Assembly: GCA_014763545.1 (NCBI GenBank)
Contig: JACXVD010000026.1
Span: forward strand, 1-37,960
DNA: 37,960 bases
Reading direction: 5' to 3'
Origin: Sphingomonadales bacterium
GTDB lineage: Bacteria; Pseudomonadota; Alphaproteobacteria; Sphingomonadales; Sphingomonadaceae
This document shows positions 1-7,843 of this stretch, in pieces. Under the pieces are notes generated by a model, which worked only from the letters and a program-made list of their open reading frames with translations, made no database searches and had not been told where the DNA came from. The position numbers and the translations under genes were made by a program. The stretch's first letter is position 1. Each line of letters begins with the position of its first letter.

Positions 1-692
1 GCCTTGTTGAACAGGTCGAACAGCGCATCGGTATTGGCGACTTCGAAGTTCCACTTCGACATCTGCTTCTCGTTTTCGAGGAAAACGTGGCCGTAGCTCG
101 TCCCGCGCCCGTCGAAATCGAGGTCGTACACATTGTCGACGCCCTGGATATACATGGCGAGGCGTTCGAGGCCGTAGGTCAGCTCGCCCGCCACCGGCTT
201 GCAGTCGAACCCGCCCATCTGCTGGAAATAGGTGAACTGTGTCACCTCCATCCCGTCGCACCAGACTTCCCAGCCGAGACCCCAGGCGCCCAGCGTGGGG
301 CTTTCCCAATCGTCCTCGACAAAGCGGATGTCGTGTTTCAACGGGTCGATCCCGATCAGCGCCAGGCTCTGGAGATAGAGCTGCTGGATGTCCGGCGGGC
401 TCGGTTTCAGGATCACCTGGTACTGGTAATAATGCTGCAGCCGGTTGGGGTTTTCGCCATAGCGGCCGTCGGTCGGGCGGCGGCAGGGCTGGACGAAAGC
501 GGCATTCCACGGCTCCGGCCCCAGCGCGCGCAGCGTGGTGGCGGTATGGAACGTGCCCGCCCCCATGCGCATGTCATAGGGCTGGAGGATCAGGCAGCCG
601 TTGGCGCTCCAGAAATCGTGGAGCGTCAGGATCATGTCCTGAAAACTGCGCGACGGGTCGCGAAGCGGGGCTTGGAAAGGCGTCGAACTCAT
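1..692 (-). CDS. glyQ: Glycine--tRNA ligase alpha subunit (3' end outside window)
   Basis: Catalytic alpha chain of the tetrameric (alpha2beta2) bacterial glycyl-tRNA synthetase, which charges tRNA-Gly in the cytoplasm. The minus strand reads an uninterrupted 230 codons from an ATG at 692. Near the start is [20 protein letters not shown], then [60 protein letters not shown] and [14 protein letters not shown], all hallmarks of this subunit. The family is about 290-300 residues, so roughly the last 60-70 residues and the stop lie left of position 1; glyS usually follows. It diverges from the TraB-family gene at 825, leaving about 130 bases that should hold promoters for both. Nothing looks broken. 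Very sure. Confidence 0.96.
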   Translation of the reverse strand, partial: MSSTPFQAPLRDPSRSFQDMILTLHDFWSANGCLILQPYDMRMGAGTFHTATTLRALGPEPWNAAFVQPCRRPTDGRYGENPNRLQHYYQYQVILKPSPPDIQQLYLQSLALIGIDPLKHDIRFVEDDWESPTLGAWGLGWEVWCDGMEVTQFTYFQQMGGFDCKPVAGELTYGLERLAMYIQGVDNVYDLDFDGRGTSYGHVFLENEKQMSKWNFEVANTDALFDLFNK

Positions 693-722
693 GGGCAGCG
701 CCCATGGCTTGCTAGCCCAATT

Positions 723-735
723 GCGTCAATGACGC
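723..735. promoter_or_regulatory. Short inverted repeat between divergent glyQ and TraB genes
   Basis: GCGTCA-A-TGACGC is a perfect 6+1+6 palindrome in the 132-base divergent intergenic region. Read on the minus strand it contains TTGACG, which could be a -35 for glyQ, though I find no convincing -10 at the right distance. It could be an operator shared by both directions or a chance palindrome. Confidence 0.25.
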
Positions 736-824
736 TCGCAGCCAATTTTCCACTCGCCAAGCGTTGCAAGCCGTCTAAAAACCACGGAACGGAGTTGAGC
801 AATCGAGGGCAGGTGGCTGGGATC

Positions 825-1910
825 ATGGGGGAAATGAGGCGTGTGCTGAAGGCGGTTGGGGGCCTGCTGGCCGCGCTCGCGCTGGTCGCTCCAGCGGTCC
901 CCGCGCAGAGGGCCTATGCCCAGGGGCTCAACAACGCGCAGCCCGCGCAAACCTCGCCCCGCTCGCATGCCCCCGGCAATCTCGCCGAACCCAAGGCGCG
1001 GCCCGCGCCCAAAATCGTCCAGCGCTACCAACCCACGCCGGCACTGTGGCTGGTGCAGGACGAAGACACGCAGATCTATCTCTTCGGCACCTTCCACGCC
1101 CTGCCCCCCGGTTTCAAATGGCGCACGCCGCAGCTCGATGCGATCATTGCCGATGCGGACGAGCTGGTGGTGGAGACGACCGAGGAAGATTCCGAGCGCG
1201 ACATGAAGCAATCCATGGCCCGCCGCCTCGCCGAATCGCGCGGGCACGAGCCGATTTCCGCCCGTCTGAGCGCCGGATCGGCGGAGAAGTGGCGCAAGCT
1301 GATCGCGCAGCTGCACATGCCCGTCGATGCGTTCGACCGGATGCCGCCGCTGCTGGCGATGATCTCCATCGGGATGACCGATATCGAGGACCAGGGATCG
1401 ACCTCCGAATATGGCGTCGAAACGGTGCTGGAGGCGGAATTCAAGGCGCGCGGTCGGCCCGTGCTTTCGATCGAGGATCCCGGGGCCGTGCTCGACGATC
1501 TGATCGCGCTCGACGAAACGCCGTTCATCGCGATGATCGAACAATCGCTGGCGTTCTGGAATGGCAAAGATGTCGCCTCGTTCGTCGCGGGCGACAGCCG
1601 GTTTTCGAACTCTGTCGCGGACAGCAGTTTCGTGCAGGAACACCGCTGGGCGCGCGGCGAAAATGTCGAAATCCCCGACAGCGATTTCATGGTCGATGAA
1701 TTCGGCCCGGCCTATCGCCAGGCGATGCTGACCAACCGCAATCGCGCCTGGGCCAAATGGGTCGAACAACGGCTCAAGCAGCCCGGCAAGGTGTTCGTCG
1801 CGGTCGGCGCGGGCCATCTGTGGGGCTATGATTCGCTGCGCGTGCAGCTCGACCAGATCGGGTTGAAGGCGGAGCGGGTTCATCTCCCGTCAGTCGAACC
1901 CGCGCAATAA
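825..1910 (+). CDS. TraB/GumN-family exported protein, copy 1
   Basis: First of three tandem TraB/GumN-family proteins (Pfam TraB, related to Tiki-type metal-dependent proteases; the bacterial members are uncharacterised). The 361-residue product begins with an Arg/Lys patch and a hydrophobic stretch ending in AQRAYAQ, a clear Sec signal, so it should be periplasmic. A Pro-rich linker follows, then LFGTFHALP (first GxxH motif), the acidic VVETTEED segment and, near the C-terminus, FVAVGAGHLWG (second GxxH). The open frame extends far upstream to 87, but that part is antisense to glyQ. ATG 825 is preferred over 834 because AGGTGG lies 8 bases upstream of it. The family call is strong; catalytic activity is an inference from the paired GxxH motifs. 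Confidence 0.85.
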   Translation: MGEMRRVLKAVGGLLAALALVAPAVPAQRAYAQGLNNAQPAQTSPRSHAPGNLAEPKARPAPKIVQRYQPTPALWLVQDEDTQIYLFGTFHALPPGFKWRTPQLDAIIADADELVVETTEEDSERDMKQSMARRLAESRGHEPISARLSAGSAEKWRKLIAQLHMPVDAFDRMPPLLAMISIGMTDIEDQGSTSEYGVETVLEAEFKARGRPVLSIEDPGAVLDDLIALDETPFIAMIEQSLAFWNGKDVASFVAGDSRFSNSVADSSFVQEHRWARGENVEIPDSDFMVDEFGPAYRQAMLTNRNRAWAKWVEQRLKQPGKVFVAVGAGHLWGYDSLRVQLDQIGLKAERVHLPSVEPAQ

Positions 1911-1941
1911 GGGCTTACCGCAGCGACAAGGGACACCTATC

Positions 1942-2904
1942 TTGCCCGCGATGAAAGACCTGCTCAGCAAACTCGCCGCCCGCCTCGCCACCATCGGTGG
2001 TGCCATCGCCCTCGCCTTCTCGCCCGGCGCGCAGGCGCAGGTTGCCCCCGATACGCCCGAGGTCGCCGCGGCCGAAGCGGCCAACGACAATGCCGAGCGG
2101 CCCTCCGGCCCGGCGCTGTGGAAAGTATCCGACGGGGACACGACGATCTACCTGTTCGGCACGATCCACGCGCTGCCCAAGGATGTCGACTGGTTCAAGG
2201 GCCCGTTGAAGGAAGCCTTCGAAAGCTCCGACACGCTGGTGACGGAGGTGCTGGTCGACGGGCAATCGCCCGCGCAATTGCAGAAGACGGTGATCGAACT
2301 GGGGACCTTGCCCGAAGGCCAGACGCTGCGCGACTTGCTCAGCCCCGAACAGCGCACCCGATACGAAGCCGCGATCGCCAAGCTTGGCTTTCCCGTCGCC
2401 ACGTTCGACCGGTTCGAGCCGTGGTATGCGGCGATGATGTTCTCGATGGTGCCGCTGCTGCAACAGGGCTACGCGCCCGATGCCGGGGTGGAGAAGGTGC
2501 TGAGCGCCGCCAATGCGCCGGGCAAGCAGGTTGCCGAACTGGAATCGATCGACCAGCAGCTGGCGATGTTCGACCAGTTGCCGCAGGAAAATCAGGTTTC
2601 CTACCTGATGGAAGTGATCGACGGGATCGACGAGATCAAGCCGACGATCGACCAGATGGTGGCCGAATGGCTTGAGGGCGACGCCGACGGGCTGGCGGTG
2701 CTGATGAACGAGGGCATGTCCGATCCGGTGGTGATCGACCGCCTGCTCTACCAGCGCAACCGCACGTGGGCGAAGTGGATCGACAAGCGGCTCGAACAGC
2801 CCGGCACGGTGTTCGTCGCGGTCGGTGCAGGGCACCTCGCGGGCAAGGACAGCGTGCAGGCCGATCTCGAAAAGATGGGCCTGACGGTGGAACGCATCCA
2901 GTGA
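1942..2904 (+). CDS. TraB/GumN-family exported protein, copy 2
   Basis: Second of the three tandem paralogues, 320 residues. The N-terminus (MKDLLSKLAARLATIGGAIAL, then SPGAQAQ) is a Sec signal with an AQA-like cleavage site, predicting a periplasmic protein. Both family motifs are present: [10 protein letters not shown] and FVAVGAGHLAG, with LVTEVLVD between. The C-terminal third (NRTWAKWIDKRLEQPG onward) is very close to copy 1, so duplication is likely. The TTG at 1942 has AAGGGA 8 bases upstream; the ATG at 1951 is the alternative and would shorten the protein by three residues. It starts 31 bases after copy 1, probably in the same transcript. Confidence 0.84.
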   Translation: MPAMKDLLSKLAARLATIGGAIALAFSPGAQAQVAPDTPEVAAAEAANDNAERPSGPALWKVSDGDTTIYLFGTIHALPKDVDWFKGPLKEAFESSDTLVTEVLVDGQSPAQLQKTVIELGTLPEGQTLRDLLSPEQRTRYEAAIAKLGFPVATFDRFEPWYAAMMFSMVPLLQQGYAPDAGVEKVLSAANAPGKQVAELESIDQQLAMFDQLPQENQVSYLMEVIDGIDEIKPTIDQMVAEWLEGDADGLAVLMNEGMSDPVVIDRLLYQRNRTWAKWIDKRLEQPGTVFVAVGAGHLAGKDSVQADLEKMGLTVERIQ

Positions 2905-3782
2905 TTGCCCGCGCGCTGTCGGCGCTTGCCGCGGCGCTGCTGCTGGTATCCTGCGGTTCGCCCAGACAGGACGACCTGCCCCCGCCCTCGCCCGCATTGT
3001 GGCAGGTCACCGGGCCGGACGGGCAGGCGAGCGGATGGCTCTTCGGCACGATCCATGCGCTGCCCGACGGGGTCGAGTGGCAAACTCCAGCACTGCAGCA
3101 GGCCCTCGACAAGGCGGGCCTGTTGCTGGTGGAGGTTGCCGATCTCGACGATCGCGGCGCGATCTCCGGTTCCTTCACCCGCCTTTCGCGCACGCCCGGC
3201 CAGGCGCCGCTGTCGGCGCGCCTTGCACCTGTCGCGCGGGCCAAGCTGGCTGCCGTCCTCGCCCGTGCGGGAATGAAGGAAGGCGATTTCGCCGATATCG
3301 AAAGCTGGGGCGCCGCGCTGATCCTCGCGCAGAGCGCCGCCGGGGACGATGCCGGCAAGAACGGCGTCGACAGCGCGCTGATCGCGAAATTCCCCCGCGC
3401 GCGGATCGCGGAACTGGAGGGCATCGAAGCGCAGTTCGGCGCCTTCGACCGCTTGCCGGAGAAGGAGCAGCGCGACCTGCTCGATCTGGTGGTGACCGAC
3501 GCCGAAGACACGCCCGCGGATCGCCGCCGCATGGCGCTGGCTTGGCGTTCGGGCGACATGGCCGCGATCGAGGCGGAGGGCAGCGAGGGCATGTTGGCCG
3601 ACCCGGAACTGCGCCAGGCGCTGTTAATCGACCGCAACCGCGACTGGCTGGGCAAGATCGAACGTGCGCTGGATGCGGGGCGGCGCCCCTTCGTTGCGGT
3701 CGGCGGCGCGCATATGGCGGGGCCCGACGGGCTGCCTGCCCTCCTCGCGGCGGATGGCTACACGGTGCGCCGCATCCAATAG
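2901..3782 (+). CDS. TraB/GumN-family lipoprotein, copy 3
   Basis: Third and most diverged paralogue, 293 residues. The chosen start is GTG 2901, whose GTGA overlaps the TGA stop of copy 2 by four bases, so the two genes are probably translationally coupled. The N-terminus has a hydrophobic stretch ending LLLVSCGS, a good lipobox (LVSC), so unlike copies 1 and 2 this one should be lipid-anchored. [11 protein letters not shown] gives the first GxxH. The second reads VGGAH instead of VGAGH, which still fits GxxH. Longer open frame upstream of 2901 is antisense/out-of-frame to copy 2 and lacks a start with a ribosome site. Function not established. Confidence 0.83.
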   Translation: MIARALSALAAALLLVSCGSPRQDDLPPPSPALWQVTGPDGQASGWLFGTIHALPDGVEWQTPALQQALDKAGLLLVEVADLDDRGAISGSFTRLSRTPGQAPLSARLAPVARAKLAAVLARAGMKEGDFADIESWGAALILAQSAAGDDAGKNGVDSALIAKFPRARIAELEGIEAQFGAFDRLPEKEQRDLLDLVVTDAEDTPADRRRMALAWRSGDMAAIEAEGSEGMLADPELRQALLIDRNRDWLGKIERALDAGRRPFVAVGGAHMAGPDGLPALLAADGYTVRRIQ

Positions 3783-3809
3783 CCGCAGCCGCTTTGCCCC
3801 TGCGAACAC

Positions 3810-3837
3810 TTGCCATTACCGCCAGACCCGCTATAGG
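3810..3837 (+). promoter_or_regulatory. Predicted promoter of rplY
   Basis: TTGCCA (3810-3815), a 16-base spacer, and TATAGG (3832-3837), within AGACCCGCTATAGG. The 12-base string AGACCCGCTATA recurs exactly in the promoter of the tRNA-Lys gene at 22352-22363, which supports it being a real extended -10. It lies about 80 bases upstream of rplY. Confidence 0.6.
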
Positions 3838-3915
3838 CGCGCCCTTTCAGGCCATGGTCATCCCTGGAGGCGTGGCGGAAAAACCGAACCTAATGCATTT
3901 CGAAAGGCAAATACG

Positions 3916-4551
3916 ATGAGCGACGCTCTGACCCTGCCGGCCGAGACGCGCGACCGGGCTGGCAAGGGAGCCTCCCGTTCACTGCGTCGTGAAGGCCGTG
4001 TCCCCGCCGTGATCTATGGCGGCAAGGAAGAACCCACCACGATCCACGTCGAAGAGAAGCTGCTGACCCGCCAGCTGGGCACCGGCCACTTCATGAACTC
4101 GATCGTGACCATCGAACTTGGCGGCAAGGCGATCCGCACGCTGCCCAAGGACGTTGCTCTCCACCCGGTGACCGACCGTCCGATCCACGTCGACTTCCTG
4201 CGCCTGTCGAAGGACGCGAAGGTCGAAGTGCTGGTCCCCGTCGTGTTCACCAACGAAGATGCCTCGCCCGGCCTCAAGAAGGGTGGCGTGCTCAACATCG
4301 TGCGCCACGAACTCGACCTGATCTGCGAGGCGGACAAGATCCCCGGCGAGATCGAGATCGACGTGACCGGCAAGGATGTGGGCGATTCGATCCACATCAG
4401 CGAAGTGAAGCTGCCCGCCGGCAGCGAAAGCGCGATCACCGATCGCGACTTCACCATCGCCACGCTGGTTGCCCCCTCGGCCCTGAAGAAGGCCGAAGGC
4501 GCTGCCGCCGCGGAAGGCGAAGAAGCGGCTGCGGAAGGCGACAGCGAGTAA
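3916..4551 (+). CDS. rplY: 50S ribosomal protein L25/general stress protein Ctc
   Basis: L25 binds 5S rRNA in the large ribosomal subunit. The 211-residue product is the long, CTC-type form: an N-terminal 5S-binding domain (about 1-95, with [16 protein letters not shown] and [20 protein letters not shown]), a C-terminal beta domain ([20 protein letters not shown]) and an Ala/Glu-rich acidic tail common in Alphaproteobacteria. The ATG at 3916 was chosen because the residues upstream in the open frame overlap the preceding gene and promoter, and homologues begin at this point. It has its own promoter (3810-3837) and a strong terminator (4585-4617), so it is likely a single-gene transcript. In many alphaproteobacteria rplY, pth and ychF are neighbours, as here. 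Confidence 0.95.
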   Translation: MSDALTLPAETRDRAGKGASRSLRREGRVPAVIYGGKEEPTTIHVEEKLLTRQLGTGHFMNSIVTIELGGKAIRTLPKDVALHPVTDRPIHVDFLRLSKDAKVEVLVPVVFTNEDASPGLKKGGVLNIVRHELDLICEADKIPGEIEIDVTGKDVGDSIHISEVKLPAGSESAITDRDFTIATLVAPSALKKAEGAAAAEGEEAAAEGDSE

Positions 4552-4584
4552 TCGCACCCCGCCATCTGCGCGAAATCACCAAAG

Positions 4585-4617
4585 CACCGGCTCCGCGAGG
4601 GGCCGGTGTTTTGTTTG
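4585..4617 (+). terminator. Rho-independent terminator after rplY
   Basis: Ten-base stem CACCGGCTCC / GGGGCCGGTG (one G-U pair) with a GCGA tetraloop, followed directly by TTTTGTTTG. It sits 34 bases past the rplY stop. Confidence 0.85.
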
Positions 4618-4650
4618 TGGCGCAGCAGCCGGATGGCCTGCGCCGGGCGC

Positions 4651-4678
4651 TTGAGGGGCACGCGAAGCGTGCTAAGGC
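4651..4678 (+). promoter_or_regulatory. Predicted promoter of pth
   Basis: TTGAGG (4651-4656) and CTAAGG (4672-4677, spacer 15; or TAAGGC with spacer 16), just before the pth ATG at 4685. The same GCTAAGG box occurs before mreB and the DUF4170 gene. It implies a very short leader. Confidence 0.45.
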
Positions 4679-4684
4679 AGACGA

Positions 4685-5254
4685 ATGCAAATCTGGGCAG
4701 GTCTTGGAAACCCCGGTCCGCAATATGCGATGCACCGGCACAATGTCGGCTTCATGGCGTGCGACGTCATTGCCGAAATGCACGGTTTCGGCCCGGTGCA
4801 GAAGAAGTTCCAGGGCTGGGTCCAGGAAGGCCGGATCGGCACCGAAAAGATCCTGCTGTTGAAGCCCGCCACCTTCATGAACGAAAGCGGCCGCGCGGTG
4901 GCCGAGGCGTTGCGCTTCTACAAGCTCGACGTCGATGCGCTGACCGTGTTCCATGACGAACTCGACCTCGCCCCGTTCAAGGTCAAGGTCCGCACCGGCG
5001 GCGGGCTCGCGGGGCACAACGGGCTGCGTTCGATCAACCAGCATCTGGGCCCCGACTTCCGCCGTGTGCGCATCGGCATCGGCCATCCGGGCCACAAGGA
5101 CCGGGTGACCGGCCATGTGCTGGGCAATTACGCCAAGGCCGAAATGGATGACCTCGCCGACATGCTCGGCGCTATCGGCGCAGAGGCGGACTGGCTCGCC
5201 CGGGGCGAAGATGCCCGCTTCATGAGCGAGATCGCGCTGCGGATGCAGGGCTGA
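4685..5254 (+). CDS. pth: Peptidyl-tRNA hydrolase
   Basis: Releases peptides from peptidyl-tRNA that drops off the ribosome, recycling tRNA. The 189-residue product has the full family signature: GLGNPG near residue 6, Asn9, RHNVGF with the catalytic His19, VFHDELDL with the conserved Asp91, and GGGLAGHNGLRSI. The length matches bacterial Pth (about 190). The start is the ATG at 4685, directly before the conserved N-terminus. It follows rplY after a terminator and is followed six bases later by a P-loop protein, then ychF, so the three may share a transcript. Confidence 0.96.
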   Translation: MQIWAGLGNPGPQYAMHRHNVGFMACDVIAEMHGFGPVQKKFQGWVQEGRIGTEKILLLKPATFMNESGRAVAEALRFYKLDVDALTVFHDELDLAPFKVKVRTGGGLAGHNGLRSINQHLGPDFRRVRIGIGHPGHKDRVTGHVLGNYAKAEMDDLADMLGAIGAEADWLARGEDARFMSEIALRMQG

Positions 5255-5260
5255 TCGGCG

Positions 5261-5779
5261 ATGCAGCGCGTGGTTGTCATCGGCCCGTGCGGATCGGGCA
5301 AGTCCACCCTTTCCCGCGAACTGGCCGTACAGCTGGACCTGCCGCTGTTCCATATGGACCAGTTGAACTGGAACCCGGGTTGGGTCGAAAGCGACAAGGC
5401 CGATCTTGCCAGGCGCGTCGAACAGGTGGCGGCGGGCGATCGCTGGCTGATTGATGGCAATTACGGCGGTACTCTGGAACTGCGCCTGGCGCGTGCGGAC
5501 ACGGCGATCTACCTCGACTTCCCTGTGGTGCTGTGCCTGTGGCGCGTGCTGCGCCGGGTGTGGACCCACCGGGGTCGGTCCCGCCCCGATATGCCCGATG
5601 GCTGCCCCGAACGGTTCGACGCCAGCTTCATGCTGTATCTGTTCAACTGGAACCTGGGCCCGCGCCTGCGCACGGAAGAGAAACTTGCAGGCTTTCGTGG
5701 CCGTCTCGTGCGCCTGTCGGGTCCTGCCGAACTCGCGAAGTGGCGCGACGGGCTGGCCTTTGCCGCGCAGCGGGGCTAA
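5261..5779 (+). CDS. P-loop NTPase, adenylate kinase-like (FlaR/topology-modulation type)
   Basis: A 172-residue cytosolic nucleotide-binding protein of the small P-loop kinase group often labelled DNA topology modulation protein or FlaR. The Walker A motif is GPCGSGKST at residues 8-16. FHMDQLNWNPGW and WLIDGNYGGT follow in the positions usual for this family, and AIYLDFPVVLCLWRVLRR supplies the Walker B-like strand. Its substrate is unknown; the topology-modulation name comes from old phenotypes in other bacteria and should not be read as a function. It lies between pth and ychF with tight spacing. Confidence 0.8.
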   Translation: MQRVVVIGPCGSGKSTLSRELAVQLDLPLFHMDQLNWNPGWVESDKADLARRVEQVAAGDRWLIDGNYGGTLELRLARADTAIYLDFPVVLCLWRVLRRVWTHRGRSRPDMPDGCPERFDASFMLYLFNWNLGPRLRTEEKLAGFRGRLVRLSGPAELAKWRDGLAFAAQRG

Positions 5780-5812
5780 GGGCCGCGGCCTGTCTTTATT
5801 CCGGAGTTTTCC

Positions 5813-6913
5813 ATGGGTTTCCGTTGCGGGATCGTCGGGCTGCCAAACGTCGGCAAGTCCACCCTGTTCAATGCACTGACCGAGACGCAGGCGGCGCAGG
5901 CGGCCAATTATCCGTTCTGCACCATCGATCCCAACGTCGGCCAGGTGGCAGTGCCCGATCCGCGGCTCGACACGATCCAGAAGATCGGCGGCAGCGCGAA
6001 GAAGATCGAGACCCAGCTCGCCTTCGTCGACATCGCGGGGCTGGTCAAAGGCGCGAGCAAGGGTGAAGGCCTGGGCAACAAGTTCCTCGGCAACATCCGC
6101 GAGGTGGACGCGATCGTCCATGTGCTGCGCTGTTTCGAGGATGACGATATCCAGCATGTCGCCAACCGGGTGGATCCGATCAGCGATGCCGAAGTGGTCG
6201 AAACCGAACTGATGCTGGCCGACCTCGAAAGCCTCGAAAAGCGCGTGCCCGCTGCGGCCAAGCGCGCGACCGGCGGCGACAAGGAGGCCAAGATCACCGC
6301 CAGCGTGCTCGGCCAGGCGCTCGAGCTGCTGCGCGACGGCAAGCCCGCGCGGCTGACCGAACCCAAGGATGACGAGGAAGCCCGCATCTTCGCGCAGGCG
6401 CAGCTGCTCACGGCCAAGCCGGTGCTCTATGTCTGCAACGTCGGCGAAGGCGATGCCGCGACGGGCAATGCCATGTCCGACCTGGTGTTCGCCAAGGCCA
6501 AGGCCGAAGGGGCGCAGGCGGTGGTCGTTTCTGCTGCGATCGAGGCGGAACTGGTCGGCATGGAGCCGGACGACCGCAAGGAATTCCTCGCCGATCTGGG
6601 CCTGTCGGAAACCGGCCTCGCCCGCGTGATCCGCGCAGGTTACGAGCTGCTCGGGCTGCAGACCTTCTTCACCGTCGGGCCCAAGGAAGCCCGCGCCTGG
6701 ACCTTCCACAAGGGCGCCAAGGCTCCGCAGGCCGCCGGCGAAATCCACACCGATTTCGAACGCGGCTTCATCCGTGCCGAAACCATGGCCTATGACGATT
6801 ACGTCGCCTGTGGCGGCGAACACGGCGCGCGCGATGCGGGCAAGCTGCGGCAGGAAGGCAAGGAATACGTCGTGCAGGACGGCGACATCATGCTGTTCAA
6901 GTTCAACGTCTGA
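5813..6913 (+). CDS. ychF: Redox-regulated ATPase YchF (OLA1 family)
   Basis: Universally conserved Obg-like protein that prefers ATP over GTP and associates with ribosomes. The 366-residue product has the P-loop GLPNVGKST at residues 9-17, DIAGLVKGASKGEGLGNKFL (G3 region with the switch), and NVGE in place of the guanine-specifying NKxD motif, the reason the family binds ATP. The C-terminal TGS domain is intact and ends EYVVQDGDIMLFKFNV. A CGGAG ribosome site lies upstream of ATG 5813. Length is normal for the family (about 363-366). Confidence 0.96.
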   Translation: MGFRCGIVGLPNVGKSTLFNALTETQAAQAANYPFCTIDPNVGQVAVPDPRLDTIQKIGGSAKKIETQLAFVDIAGLVKGASKGEGLGNKFLGNIREVDAIVHVLRCFEDDDIQHVANRVDPISDAEVVETELMLADLESLEKRVPAAAKRATGGDKEAKITASVLGQALELLRDGKPARLTEPKDDEEARIFAQAQLLTAKPVLYVCNVGEGDAATGNAMSDLVFAKAKAEGAQAVVVSAAIEAELVGMEPDDRKEFLADLGLSETGLARVIRAGYELLGLQTFFTVGPKEARAWTFHKGAKAPQAAGEIHTDFERGFIRAETMAYDDYVACGGEHGARDAGKLRQEGKEYVVQDGDIMLFKFNV

Positions 6914-6982
6914 TCGCTTTCGGCACCAATCGGGCTCCGGGCCGTTGGCCTGGCAGGGATGCCAGCCAGCCGGAGCCAGATG

Positions 6983-7783
6983 ATGGTCGACAAGTCGCGT
7001 AAGTTCATTTCCTTCGTCCGCCTCGGCTATGCCGCGCGCGGGCTGACTTATCTGCTGCTGGGTTACATCGCCTTCGCCACTGCGGGCGATGCGCGGGGCG
7101 GCGCCGCATCGGTGTACGACTGGCTGCAGGCCGTACCGCTGGGTTGGGTGCTGCTGTGGGTCATGGCGCTGGGCCTGCTGGCCTATGCCGGGTTCAAGTT
7201 CCTCTCGGCGGCGGGCGACATCCAGCACCGCGGCAGCGATGCGCTGGGCATTGCCGAGCGTGTCGGCGACGCGGCGAGCGGCGCCGCGCATGTCACCCTC
7301 GCCTATGCCGCTGCGCAGTTCGCCATCGGTGCGAGGACCAGCGTGCAGGGCAACACTTCGCAGGAGGTCGTGCATTCCATCCTGTCGTTCCAGTTCGGTT
7401 CGTTGTTGATCGGTATCGCCGGGCTCGGCTTTCTTACCGCCGCCGCGATGCAGGCTAAGAAGGCCTATACGGCGGGTTTCATGCATCATGTAGCGGCGCG
7501 CGCGCCAGGCTGGATCAGGCCCATCGGCCGCGCCGGACATGCCGCGCGCGCGGTGGTGTTCGGCCTGATCGGATGGTCGCTCGTCCAGTCCGCCTGGCTC
7601 GACCGGTCGGACAAGGTGGACGGCTTGGGCGGCGCGCTGCTGGCTCTGCGCGGAAGCGGCGGGGCCTATCTGCTGGTCGCGCTGGGCCTGTCGCTGTTCG
7701 GCCTGTTCAGCCTTTTCGTGGCGCGGTACCGGATCATCCCGGATTTCGACGGTGCGGGGCTGGTGCCCAAATTCCGCAGTTGA
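6983..7783 (+). CDS. DUF1206 membrane protein
   Basis: Inner-membrane protein of the DUF1206 family, function unknown. The sequence contains three related units, each a pair of membrane helices beginning with an AAR/AAS-type turn: RLGYAARGLTYLLLGYIAF, RVGDAASGAAHVTLAYAAAQ and RAGHAARAVVFGLIGWSLVQ. That threefold repeat is the family's defining feature. GGAG at 6972-6975 lies 7 bases before ATG 6983; ATG 6980 and ATG 6959 are in-frame alternatives. The chosen start gives 266 residues. Confidence 0.85.
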   Translation: MVDKSRKFISFVRLGYAARGLTYLLLGYIAFATAGDARGGAASVYDWLQAVPLGWVLLWVMALGLLAYAGFKFLSAAGDIQHRGSDALGIAERVGDAASGAAHVTLAYAAAQFAIGARTSVQGNTSQEVVHSILSFQFGSLLIGIAGLGFLTAAAMQAKKAYTAGFMHHVAARAPGWIRPIGRAGHAARAVVFGLIGWSLVQSAWLDRSDKVDGLGGALLALRGSGGAYLLVALGLSLFGLFSLFVARYRIIPDFDGAGLVPKFRS

Positions 7784-7843
7784 ACTGCGCCGCAATGGCG
7801 GGCAGTCGCTAGATTGTCGCGTTGGGAGGCTAACCGGAACGCC

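Noticed and set aside
87-824. N-terminal extension of the first TraB-family gene
   Set aside because: The first 246 codons are antisense to glyQ, and the signal peptide begins only at 825-834.
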